A stretch of 64,000 bases of DNA from Candidatus Eiseniibacteriota bacterium (lineage in GTDB: Bacteria > Orphanbacterota > Orphanbacteria > Orphanbacterales > Orphanbacteraceae), in contig JAJCZU010000008.1 in assembly GCA_029262235.1 (NCBI GenBank), positions 259,621 through 323,620 of the forward strand, in the 5' to 3' direction. Below are positions 1 to 8,153 of the stretch, piece after piece; positions within the stretch are counted from its first letter, which is position 1; the number at the start of each line of letters is the position of its first letter. The notes beneath the pieces were generated by a model that was not told the origin of the DNA, made no database searches, and saw only the letters and a program-made list of their open reading frames with translations. Position numbers and translations under genes: made by a program.

Positions 1-2302
1 TGTAGTCGTTCCCGCGGCCGCCGAAGTAGGTCGAGTAGGCCAAGGTGTCGGCAACAAACTCCGACAAAAAACCATCGTAGGGATTGTTGATTCCGCCGAT
101 CTGTGAGTTGTATGCGTTGATGGTCGGGAAGTCCGGAGATTCCGTTTCACCACCAACAACGATCCCGCCAGAACCTGTCAGCGCAACGTCCCAGCCCGCA
201 TCTGCGTTCTCTCCCCCAAGGTATTTTGAGTAAGAAAGGGAGGTGAAATTTGCGGAAAGTCGTGACACAAAAGCATCTTCGTCCCCAGACAGCGTCGAGC
301 TTAGTGGACCACCCGCAGTGGGGAAACTTGGGCTGTTCGATCGCGTCTTCCCGACTACAATCGGTCGCCTGCTTGAATCGAGAGCGATTGCCCGTCCATG
401 ATCATTCTGTCCGCCCCCCAAGAAGGAGTGCTTGAGTTTCTGCGACCCATCAGGAAGGAGCTTCGATACATAGACGTCATCGCCACCGTTGGGGCTGGTG
501 GCGTAGGCACCCGAGGTTGCAGGAAATGAGGCCGCGCTGGAGGTCGTCGTGCCGGCAACGTAGATTGTGTCTTGTGCGTCGAGTGTGATTGCATTGACGG
601 TATCCTGGCCGCCTCCGCCATGGAACGTGCTGAAGTCTAAATCTGTCCCGTTTACGTTGAAGCGAACAACAAAGCCATCCGTTCCCCCCAAACCGAAGCT
701 GTGGTCGTACCCGCTACCCTCTTTCGGGAAGTTATTCGACGCGGTCCAGCCTCCAACAACTGCACGTCCTGAGTTATCAACCTCGATCGCGCGACCCTCG
801 TCCTGGCCACCGTGCCCCAGAAACGTAGCGTAGACCAGGGCGTTGCCCACCCTTGAGAATTTCGCGACAAATGCGTCCCACTCAAGCAGTCCGGATCCGT
901 TCGTGCTGTCATATACGCCGGGAGTGGTTGGGAAGCTCGATTCAGAGGCATTGCGGCCAGTTACGTAAACGTCCCCGCTGCTGTCCACCGCAACGTCAAA
1001 CGCTCGATCGTTTCCTGTCCCTCCCAAGTAGGAACTCCAGTAGAGATCCGGGTCCACCACGAGAAGCTTTGTGTCGTCATACGTGCCGAGAGAGAATCCG
1101 ACTTCGTCACTACCCTTGACATCATAGCTGCCGGTCACGGACTCTACGTCGTTTTGCAGGATCATGGGCTTACCTTCAACAAGTTCTTGGTCACCTGCAA
1201 AAAGACTTAACGTCCCATCGGCACCGACGGACATGCTATCCACGCCCTCGTATGAAAGGCCGTAGTCTCCTACGTCGGCGCCCGCCGCAACCAGAAGTTC
1301 GCTCTTTAAGTGACTCCCGCTCACCCGATAGACGACGTCAATGCCAGAGTAGAGGTTCTTGTAGGTAAGCTTCTTGTAGGTCGGAACGTTTGTAATCCAC
1401 TGTGAAGAGGCGTCGCCACGAAGGAAGTTGTATGTGCCTGCGCCAGCTTCAGACGGAACAATTGTGGCCGCATTTGAGGCGTCGGCGAATTTATACCGAA
1501 CAACGATCCCCTGGACACGAACCGAGTCGGCGGAATCATCGTCTTCTCCACCGATGTACTCAACATTGGTTCGTCGGTCAACCGTGACCCCATCGCTCGT
1601 GAAGTAGATGCCGCCCGACGAAGACCGAGCGTAGTAGAGTACTTTTTCGGGAAGCTGACCCTGGTTCTGGATAATCGCGATTGGGCGCTCGGGAAGCTGT
1701 ACGATCGGATCGATGTCGGGGCTCCCGTCTTCTCCCCATCCCGGCCCGGTTTCTCCTCCGCCTGCTGCGGCTGCTTCCTGTTCGCCGCTCACACAAGCGA
1801 CCAGCCCCTCAAACGCGGAAAAGTCATATGCGTCCAAGTCTGTGTCCATCCAACCGGAATTATCGAGATCTCCTACTAGCGTTGCACACACTCCCGGCGC
1901 ACTCACGACAAAGCGAAGCCGGGCGATCTCGCTTGGAGTGTGAAGCGGTGTGCTGGCGACGAAATCGGTACTCTGAATCAAAACGGTTCCGTCCCCGTTG
2001 TCATGAACCGTTACGTCTGTCCAGCCGGCGGGAGTCAGATAGATTGCTATGGTCGTGTCCGGGATCCATTCGAGCGTGCCGGAAGTATCGCCAAAGGTGA
2101 CGCCGAATGCGTAGAGCGAATCCGCTTCTGTTATCCAAATCCGAACGAGGACGGTATCGCCCTCATCGACACCGATGGAGTCTGGTCCGTTCGTAGCGTT
2201 GGAATCAAGATCCGCCACGATCGAGAGGCCGGCCACGGCCGGGGAAGAAAGGGCAAACAACACGAGGATGATTGAGGTTCCTATGAAACGAGCGGAAAAC
2301 AT
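1..2302 (-). CDS. Secreted SBBP-repeat beta-propeller protein, C-terminus beyond window
   Basis: The frame is open from ATG at 2302 to the window edge, about 767 codons with no stop. AAGGAGG lies 6-7 nt before the ATG. Residues 1-24 form a signal peptide ending in AVAG. A beta-rich segment follows (LSIVADLDSNATNGPDS, then FGVTFGDTSG), then a region typical of SBBP proteins (GTYNFLRGDASSQW, SGIDVVYRVSG), then at least six propeller repeats ending in motifs such as WSSYLGGTGNDRA and YSTYFGGRGNDY. These proteins are secreted or surface-attached; a binding role is inferred and the ligand is unknown. It is a close paralogue of the protein at 44276-47176, and the two also share their upstream leader. 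The C-terminal anchor or sorting domain is not visible. Confidence 0.85.
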   Translation of the reverse strand, partial: MFSARFIGTSIILVLFALSSPAVAGLSIVADLDSNATNGPDSIGVDEGDTVLVRIWITEADSLYAFGVTFGDTSGTLEWIPDTTIAIYLTPAGWTDVTVHDNGDGTVLIQSTDFVASTPLHTPSEIARLRFVVSAPGVCATLVGDLDNSGWMDTDLDAYDFSAFEGLVACVSGEQEAAAAGGGETGPGWGEDGSPDIDPIVQLPERPIAIIQNQGQLPEKVLYYARSSSGGIYFTSDGVTVDRRTNVEYIGGEDDDSADSVRVQGIVVRYKFADASNAATIVPSEAGAGTYNFLRGDASSQWITNVPTYKKLTYKNLYSGIDVVYRVSGSHLKSELLVAAGADVGDYGLSYEGVDSMSVGADGTLSLFAGDQELVEGKPMILQNDVESVTGSYDVKGSDEVGFSLGTYDDTKLLVVDPDLYWSSYLGGTGNDRAFDVAVDSSGDVYVTGRNASESSFPTTPGVYDSTNGSGLLEWDAFVAKFSRVGNALVYATFLGHGGQDEGRAIEVDNSGRAVVGGWTASNNFPKEGSGYDHSFGLGGTDGFVVRFNVNGTDLDFSTFHGGGGQDTVNAITLDAQDTIYVAGTTTSSAASFPATSGAYATSPNGGDDVYVSKLLPDGSQKLKHSFLGGGQNDHGRAIALDSSRRPIVVGKTRSNSPSFPTAGGPLSSTLSGDEDAFVSRLSANFTSLSYSKYLGGENADAGWDVALTGSGGIVVGGETESPDFPTINAYNSQIGGINNPYDGFLSEFVADTLAYSTYFGGRGNDY

Positions 2303-2316
2303 CGACAGCCTCCTTG

Positions 2317-2457
2317 GGGTGAGAGGGCGGTCGATGCGGAAGCACACACGGCACGCCCTGGTCGGGCACTGCTAGCGGTGTTCAGGTTCTTGAGAACCGG
2401 AACAAGTACAGCGGACACGATGCTGATCTCAATCGCAGCAGTCTATACGTACGTTCC
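2317..2457 (-). promoter_or_regulatory. Conserved leader of SBBP gene (copy 1)
   Basis: This untranslated stretch before the SBBP gene at 2302 aligns with the leader of the second SBBP gene (47187-47329). Shared blocks are TACGTATAGAC at the far end, GAACCTGA, TGCCGTGT and GCCCTCT. A short self-complementary stretch (GGTTCT-CA-AGAACC) sits where copy 2 has a different hairpin (CTCAGG-GAA-CCTGAG). It may hold the promoter and a regulatory leader RNA. No convincing -35/-10 pair was identified. Confidence 0.5.
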
Positions 2458-2582
2458 GCACATCAGGACATGGCGCGCGCACCGGGAAAGAAAAAACTCG
2501 CTGCAGTGGCAAGCGGGCTAGTAGTCAGTGGGCAGAAGAGCGTTGGCGTAGGTTTCGTCGTCGATGAATGACCTTCGGCCCG

Positions 2583-3665
2583 CTAGTCGGACCCGGGAAT
2601 GACGCCTTCTGTCGTCTCCGCCCCCGCGGCGACGAGCTGCGCCGTGCTCTCGTCCAGAAGTTCTCGCGCGGCGGCGTGAATCGCTTCCGGGTCGAGTGTG
2701 TCCCAGCGCTCATCGCCGGCATCGAGCGGCGCTCCGAACAGCTTTGCAGACAGATCGCGCGCCACGGCCCAGTTCGCATAGGCATGCGGCGCTTCGGGGT
2801 TCGGCGACCCCGCTCCCCGGAAGTGCTTCAGCACGTTCATGAGTGACTCGTCGGCGTAGATCAATTCGGTCAGCTTTCCCCGATACTCGAGATCGATCTG
2901 CTGCAGGTTCGGGAAAATCGAGTAGTCGGCGAAGTGGCGGCTTTCATGCTTCAAATAACTGATCTTGAACTTCTCGGAGTCGAGGTCGTAGTCGTCCTTC
3001 AGACAGAAGAGCGCTTCGCGCGTCGCCCAGCCACCGGAATACGCGCGCCCGAACGTCGCAAAATGCGCCCAGCCCATCGAGGCGAAGTCCGTCAGAAAGA
3101 CGACCGTGGCGGACTGCGTTCCGTCAGTCAGATCCACTTCGTATTCGGTGGTGTCCTGGTTCGACCAGAGCATGAGCTCGAAGTACGGACGCGTAACGCC
3201 GCCAATGTGATGGTAACCGAGGCGATCAATCTCGCGGCTCATCCGATCGAACACGTCGGTCGTGTCGTTCGGTTCCTGCGGAACTTCGTACCGCACGAGC
3301 AGCGCGGCTACGTCGGCGCGCAGCGACTGCTCTCCCTCGTCGGCGGTCATGTTCCCGAGAAGAACGCTCGTCCAGTAGTCGCGATACACGGTGAAAAGAT
3401 CCTGAAGAAACGGCGGCGCGTCGACATCGAACGACTCCGTACGGTCGAGAAACCGGTCGCGGATCTTTCCGGCCAGCCGGAAAGACGACTCGCTCGAGTC
3501 GGCCGCCGCTTCGACCGAATCGACAGCACCCGCGAATGCGCTGATATCACCCTGCAGGGCGGCCGAAATATAGCCTCCGGCGAAGTCGGCGCGGGCTGGC
3601 ATCGCAAAAAGAGCGGCTAGAAACGCCGCAAGCGCGGTAAGTCGGAGTCGTGCGTCGATCTTCAA
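2583..3665 (-). CDS. Exported HExxH-motif protein, putative metallopeptidase
   Basis: A 360-residue protein with an N-terminal signal peptide (hydrophobic residues 8-22, cleavage near PARA-DF), so probably periplasmic or secreted. No family was recognised. The notable feature is HESRH at residues 240-244 followed by E260 in LEYRGKLTELIYAD. This is the HExxH...E arrangement of zinc-dependent metallopeptidases of the gluzincin type. The rest is acidic and mostly helical. It is a single gene transcribed with the cca-ispG side of the map. Peptidase function is inference from the motif alone. Confidence 0.6.
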   Translation of the reverse strand: MKIDARLRLTALAAFLAALFAMPARADFAGGYISAALQGDISAFAGAVDSVEAAADSSESSFRLAGKIRDRFLDRTESFDVDAPPFLQDLFTVYRDYWTSVLLGNMTADEGEQSLRADVAALLVRYEVPQEPNDTTDVFDRMSREIDRLGYHHIGGVTRPYFELMLWSNQDTTEYEVDLTDGTQSATVVFLTDFASMGWAHFATFGRAYSGGWATREALFCLKDDYDLDSEKFKISYLKHESRHFADYSIFPNLQQIDLEYRGKLTELIYADESLMNVLKHFRGAGSPNPEAPHAYANWAVARDLSAKLFGAPLDAGDERWDTLDPEAIHAAARELLDESTAQLVAAGAETTEGVIPGSD

Positions 3666-3777
3666 GTGGTCCCCCCTCGTGCAGCCGGCCGGCCCTGGTA
3701 CGTACTAATTGAAGGACGGAAATGCGGGACCGGGCGCTCAAAATTATCGACCTTCGGTCGCTCAGTGGCCCGTTCGC

Positions 3778-5142
3778 TCAGTCGCCCTCTCCGTTTGCTT
3801 CCAGCCACGCCAGCGCCCCCTCGAGGTCGTCGAAGGCGCCGTCGAGCTGCGCTTCAAAAGCGCGCTCAAGCACCTTGCCCATGCGCGGCCCCGCGACGAA
3901 AGAGCGCTCCAGCAGGTGACGGCCCATGAGGATCCGCTGCGGAGCGTGGTCGGCCACCTCGAGCTCCTTCGCCCGCGCAAGCAGCCAGTCGCCTGCCGCG
4001 TAATGCTTGTCGAGGGCGTCGGGGGTCGTGCGGCCGTAGTGGTCGGATCGCGCCAGACGTACCAGCCGTTCGATCGGGATCTTCGTCGCAAGCCGCCGGA
4101 TCGCGGACGCGCCTGCGCCGCTCTTGTGAAGCATGTGCGGGCGCAGGTGGTGCACGACGAGCGCGACCACGTCGTCGATGAACTTCTTCTCGTTCGTGAG
4201 CCTGCCCAGAAACGCGCGCGTCGGCTCTTCGCCCAGCGCCTCGTGATTCATCGAGCGAATGCGGCCGGCCGTGAACTCGGTCGTCGCGGGCTTGCCGAAA
4301 TCGTGACAGACCGCGGCCATCAGCACGACGAAGTCCTCGTAGTCATCGCCGATTTTGAGCGCCGCCGCCTGGTCCGTGACGAGCAACGTATGAAACCATA
4401 CGTCCCCTTCCGGATGCCATTCGTACTCCTGCGGGCAGTCGATCAATGCTTCGAGTTCGGGGAAGAAGCGAACCGCGTTCACGATCCGCATCGTCTGCAG
4501 CCCGACGCTCGGGAAGCGCGACCCAGTAAGCATGCGTTTGAACTCGTCGTAGATCCGCTCGCGCGGGAGTTCGGAGAGATCGAGCTCACGACAAAGATCG
4601 CGCGTGTCGGCGTCGACGTGAAACAGAAAGCGCGCCGCGAACCGGCACACGCGCAGCACGCGCAGCGGGTCCTCGCCGAAGTGATCGAGATCGACCGCGC
4701 GCAGCATGCGAAGCTCGAGATCGCGCTCGCCGCCGTACGGATCGAGCCGCTCGCCTGTCAATAAGTCTTCCGCCATCGCGTTGATCGTGAGGTCACGGCG
4801 CCGCGCCGCATCTTCGAACGACATGTGCGGATCCGAATCGACGACGAAACCACGATGGCCCACGGCCGTCTTCGTTTCGCGTCGCGGAATCGAAACGTCG
4901 AGCTGATTGACCTTGAGCACGCCGAACGCCTTCCCGACGAGATCGACACGCCCGAATCGCGCGAGAACCGTGATCAGGCGGTCCGGCTCGAGACCGAACA
5001 CTTCGAGATCGACGTCCTTTCGCGGTATCCCGAGCAGCTTGTCGCGCACGTAGCCGCCGACGGCAAACGCGCGCCCGCCCGCGTCACGCACCGCGCGTGA
5101 AACGTCGATCGCGAACTCCAGCTTGTCGAATTGCTCGCTCAT
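3778..5142 (-). CDS. cca: tRNA nucleotidyltransferase / poly(A) polymerase family protein with HD domain
   Basis: 454 residues of the class II CCA-adding family, which adds or repairs the 3' CCA of tRNA using CTP and ATP. The nucleotidyltransferase head is clear: GG at residues 29-30 in AVGGYVRDKLLG, the metal-binding D43/D45 in KDVDLEVFG, and the RRRDLTINAMA and DPLRVLRVCRFAARF motifs of the neck and body. A central HD domain carries VCHDFGKP. The family also contains poly(A) polymerases; the HD domain and length favour a multifunctional CCA enzyme. A GGAGA ribosome site lies 6 nt before the ATG and a TATAAT -10 lies at 5174-5179. Confidence 0.9.
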   Translation of the reverse strand: MSEQFDKLEFAIDVSRAVRDAGGRAFAVGGYVRDKLLGIPRKDVDLEVFGLEPDRLITVLARFGRVDLVGKAFGVLKVNQLDVSIPRRETKTAVGHRGFVVDSDPHMSFEDAARRRDLTINAMAEDLLTGERLDPYGGERDLELRMLRAVDLDHFGEDPLRVLRVCRFAARFLFHVDADTRDLCRELDLSELPRERIYDEFKRMLTGSRFPSVGLQTMRIVNAVRFFPELEALIDCPQEYEWHPEGDVWFHTLLVTDQAAALKIGDDYEDFVVLMAAVCHDFGKPATTEFTAGRIRSMNHEALGEEPTRAFLGRLTNEKKFIDDVVALVVHHLRPHMLHKSGAGASAIRRLATKIPIERLVRLARSDHYGRTTPDALDKHYAAGDWLLARAKELEVADHAPQRILMGRHLLERSFVAGPRMGKVLERAFEAQLDGAFDDLEGALAWLEANGEGD

Positions 5143-5173
5143 TGCGGTCTCCGGGAATCAGGTCTTCGTAATC

Positions 5174-5179
5174 ATTATA
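5174..5179 (-). promoter_or_regulatory. -10 box of cca promoter
   Basis: On the minus strand a perfect TATAAT lies about 30 nt before the cca start. The -35 is weak (TTCGCG is the best candidate). A perfect 8-bp inverted repeat, GGTCTCCG at 5146-5153 and CGGAGACC at 5213-5220, brackets the promoter. Confidence 0.5.
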
Positions 5180-5221
5180 TAGGAAGGGAACGGGTGGTCG
5201 CGAACTTCGAATCGGAGACCA

Positions 5222-5596
5222 CTACCCGAATGATAACTGGCTCAGTCCCCATAGCATGAAGGCGAAGAATCCCGCAACAATCGGAACGAAGAATGCCGCC
5301 AGATTGTTAGCCTTGAACAGATAGATCGATTCGATGTCCACCGCCGCAATCGTCCGGTCCTCCGGCCAGCTGCCGAGACCGTAAACGATTGTCGAGTCCG
5401 TGTACGATCGAAGCAATCCTGACACGCTCTTCCCGTCAGTCGTCTCGATCTTGATGCGGCTTCCGATATCTCCGGGTTTCAATACGATCGAGGGCGCAAC
5501 CATAGGGACACTCTTGATGCGACGCGACGAGCAGGATGTTGAGGCGAGAACGATTTGAGAGAGGATGAGCAGGATGGCGATCGCGCGCTGCATCAC
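5222..5596 (-). CDS. Small membrane-anchored protein coupled to ispG
   Basis: 124 residues, not assigned to a family. The N-terminus is a signal-like helix ending in LASTSC, a weak lipobox, so it may be a lipoprotein. Residues 38-90 are beta-rich (KPGDIGSRIKIETTDGKSVSG, TIVYGLGSWPEDRTIAAVDIESIYLF) and resemble a small SH3/Sm-like barrel. A hydrophobic C-terminal segment (AAFFVPIVAGFFAFMLWGL) should span a membrane. Its ATG overlaps the ispG stop (TGATG), indicating translational coupling. Function unknown. Confidence 0.65.
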   Translation of the reverse strand: MMQRAIAILLILSQIVLASTSCSSRRIKSVPMVAPSIVLKPGDIGSRIKIETTDGKSVSGLLRSYTDSTIVYGLGSWPEDRTIAAVDIESIYLFKANNLAAFFVPIVAGFFAFMLWGLSQLSFG

Positions 5597-7377
5597 GCGA
5601 CGGGCTCGGCCCAGCGCCCGTGCTCACGAATGAGATCGACCAGCTTGTCGACCGCTTCGTCTTCGGGGATGTTCTTCGTGACGCGCTCGTGCCCGATGTA
5701 GAGGTCGATCTTGCCGGGTCCGCTGCCGACGTAGCCGAAGTCCGCGTCGGCCATTTCGCCCGGTCCGTTCACGATGCAACCCATGACCGCGATCTTGACG
5801 TCCTTCAGATGGTCGGTGCGCGACGAAATGCGCTTCGTGACTTCTTCCAGATCGAACAGCGTGCGCCCGCACGAAGGGCACGATATGTACTCGACGCGCG
5901 TGATGCGCCGGCGCGTTGCCTGCAGAATGTCCCAGGCGCGCCGCGAACCTTCGCCTGGATCGAACGAGCCCGGTACGTAAATCGCATGCGTCAAGCCGTC
6001 GAGAAGCGGCGGCGACGACTCGATCACCGACTGCATGAGTGACGTGTCGCCCGGCGCAATCACGAACTGCGGCCACGCGAGGCCGCGCTCGAGTAGCGCC
6101 GCTTCGAGCGCCGGCACGGCGTCGATCGCCGGAAGCCCGTGCACGCCGAGAAGAACATTGGAACGCGCCCCGAGATGCTCGCGCAACGCGTCGACCGCCG
6201 GCCCGATCTCGTCAGGCGACGCCACGTTCAGCGTCACGATCACGGCCTTGTCGCCGAAATCAGGTGCCTGACCTTGCGCGCTCTCCGCCCTGACACCGGC
6301 GACATTCTCCGCACGAAGACGTGCGACATCTTCCGCACGAAAACGCACGGCGTGCTCGCCGATCACAACGTCCGGCGCAGGCTCGTCCGAACCCGCCCGC
6401 GGCCCGCGTTCATCCGCGATCACCGCGAACGGCTCGCCGGGGCCCACGGTCACGCTCCCCACCGTAACCGGCGTCACCACACGCTCCGGCACCACGGGCG
6501 ACCGCCCTGTTCCCGCGCGGCTTTCGATTACGCCCGCCGCAATCTTCAAGATCTCGCGCGCCGCCGGAATTTCGTGCACCGGGTTTTCGGTCAGCGAAAC
6601 GCGGATCGTGTCGCCGATGCCCTCCGAAAGCAGCGTGCCGATCCCGGCCGCGCTTCGAATGCGTCCTTCCTCGCCCATGCCCGCCTCGGTCACGCCGACA
6701 TGAAGCGGCGTATTCCAGCCGCGCTTGTCGACCTCTTCCGCAAACAGGCGGTTCGCAGCGACGGTCACCGCCGGAATCGAAGCCTTGAGCGACACGACCA
6801 CATCGTGAAAGTCGAGACGCTCGCACACTTCCAGATACTCGATCGCCGACTGCACCATGCCGTTCGGCGTATCGCCGTACTCGGCCGTCATGCGTCCGCT
6901 GAGCGAGCCGTGATTGACGCCCACGCGAAGTGCCGCCCCGTTCGCCTTCAGCTTCTCGACGAGCGGGCCGAACTGCTCGCGAACCCGCGCTGCGCCCGTC
7001 TCGAAATCAGCCTCGTCCCGCGAACGCCCGCGCCCGGGCCTGTCGAAATAGTTGCCCGGATTCACGCGCACCTTCTCCATGATGTCGGCTGCGAGCATCG
7101 CCGCGTTCGGCGTGTAATGAATGTCCGCCACGAGCGGAACGTCCACACCCGCCTCGCGCACGCGCCGGTGAATCTCCCGGCACGATTCCGCCGCCTTCAC
7201 CGACGGCACCGTAAGACGCACGATCTGCGCCCCCGCATTCGCCAGCGCGATCACCTCGTTCACCGAAGCCGCGATGTCGTTCGTATCCGACACCGTCATC
7301 GACTGGATCACGATCGGATTGCCGCCCCCGACCAGAACCCCGCCGATACGTGCCGTGCGTGTTTCTCTCCGTTTCAT
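5593..7377 (-). CDS. ispG: 4-hydroxy-3-methylbut-2-enyl diphosphate synthase, long form
   Basis: IspG/GcpE makes HMBPP from MEcPP in the non-mevalonate isoprenoid pathway using a [4Fe-4S] cluster. The N-terminal TIM barrel is clear (GGGNPIVIQSMTVSDTND). The C-terminal reductase-like domain holds the cluster cysteines C500 and C503 (CPSC) and C534, and the active-site NGPGE at 537-541. At 594 residues it is far longer than the two-domain E. coli type (about 370). The extra region (roughly 285-480) corresponds to the insert of the three-domain long form known from plants, Chlamydiae and Bacteroidetes. No Shine-Dalgarno is visible and AT-rich CAATATAGCT abuts the ATG, so the mRNA may have little or no leader. 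Confidence 0.93.
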   Translation of the reverse strand: MKRRETRTARIGGVLVGGGNPIVIQSMTVSDTNDIAASVNEVIALANAGAQIVRLTVPSVKAAESCREIHRRVREAGVDVPLVADIHYTPNAAMLAADIMEKVRVNPGNYFDRPGRGRSRDEADFETGAARVREQFGPLVEKLKANGAALRVGVNHGSLSGRMTAEYGDTPNGMVQSAIEYLEVCERLDFHDVVVSLKASIPAVTVAANRLFAEEVDKRGWNTPLHVGVTEAGMGEEGRIRSAAGIGTLLSEGIGDTIRVSLTENPVHEIPAAREILKIAAGVIESRAGTGRSPVVPERVVTPVTVGSVTVGPGEPFAVIADERGPRAGSDEPAPDVVIGEHAVRFRAEDVARLRAENVAGVRAESAQGQAPDFGDKAVIVTLNVASPDEIGPAVDALREHLGARSNVLLGVHGLPAIDAVPALEAALLERGLAWPQFVIAPGDTSLMQSVIESSPPLLDGLTHAIYVPGSFDPGEGSRRAWDILQATRRRITRVEYISCPSCGRTLFDLEEVTKRISSRTDHLKDVKIAVMGCIVNGPGEMADADFGYVGSGPGKIDLYIGHERVTKNIPEDEAVDKLVDLIREHGRWAEPVA

Positions 7378-7451
7378 AGCTATATTGTGGGTCAGAGCCC
7401 CCTCCCGTTCAACCCCGGGCGCCCCCCGGCCCCCAGCAACCCCCGTCCCGG

Positions 7452-7480
7452 TTGCTTTCGCCCCCCCGCCGCGCTACCTT
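7452..7480 (+). promoter_or_regulatory. Promoter of thioesterase gene
   Basis: TTGCTT at 7452-7457 and TACCTT at 7475-7480, separated by 17 nt, match a GC-rich-genome sigma-70 promoter. The predicted transcription start is about 33 nt before the TTG start at 7520. Confidence 0.5.
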
Positions 7481-7519
7481 CTGGAGGTTCCGGGCGATTC
7501 CCGGACGAAAGGAGCACCC

Positions 7520-7933
7520 TTGGCCGAACCGAAGAAAACCCCGCTCGCGATCTCCGACGGCTCCAAACCGCGCGATCCCGCGATCCGCGTTTCGCTGCTG
7601 CCCCGCGACACGAACGGCTACGGCACGATCTTCGGCGGCATCATGCTCTCCTACATCGATCAGGCCGGCGCCGTCGCCGCCAAGCGCGTCACCGACCACA
7701 TCATCGTGACCGTCAGCATGAAAGAAGTCATCTTCAAGAAGCCCGTGTACGTCGCCGACCTCATTTCGTTCTACGCCTGCGTCACGAAAATCGGCCGCAC
7801 TTCCATTACCACCAAAGTCTGGGTCGAAGCCGAACGCTCCGTGCTGCCGCGCGAAACCGTCCCCGTCACCGAGGCCGAGGTCGTGTTCGTATGCGTCGAC
7901 AAGAACGGCAACACGATTCCCGTGGAGAGCTAG
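7520..7933 (+). CDS. Hotdog-fold acyl-CoA thioesterase
   Basis: 137 residues of the YciA/acyl-CoA thioester hydrolase family, which hydrolyses acyl-CoA to free acid and CoA. Typical motifs are NGYGTIFGGIMLSYIDQAGA (active-site loop and helix with D), VTVSMKEVIFKKPV, and FYACVTKIGRTSI. The frame is open further upstream into sequence antisense to ispG. I chose TTG at 7520 because AAGGAG lies at 7509-7514 and because a promoter ends at 7480. It is divergent from ispG and stands alone. Confidence 0.85.
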   Translation: MAEPKKTPLAISDGSKPRDPAIRVSLLPRDTNGYGTIFGGIMLSYIDQAGAVAAKRVTDHIIVTVSMKEVIFKKPVYVADLISFYACVTKIGRTSITTKVWVEAERSVLPRETVPVTEAEVVFVCVDKNGNTIPVES

Positions 7934-8153
7934 TCGCACGCCCTCGCCCCTGCCCCCGCCCGTGTCGGATTGACGCGCCCGGCCGTGTCACGGCTACCAC
8001 ATCCCGTTCCCCGCGCTGAATCCCGCACACAACCCCCTTCGCACAACTCCTTCTGAACAGATCGTTTATCCGTCTTTGCCCCGCTTTGACGGCTCCGGCA
8101 TACCCCTTGCGTATATCAAGGGCAGGAAGTGCTCGCTCACACGGGAGGTATTG

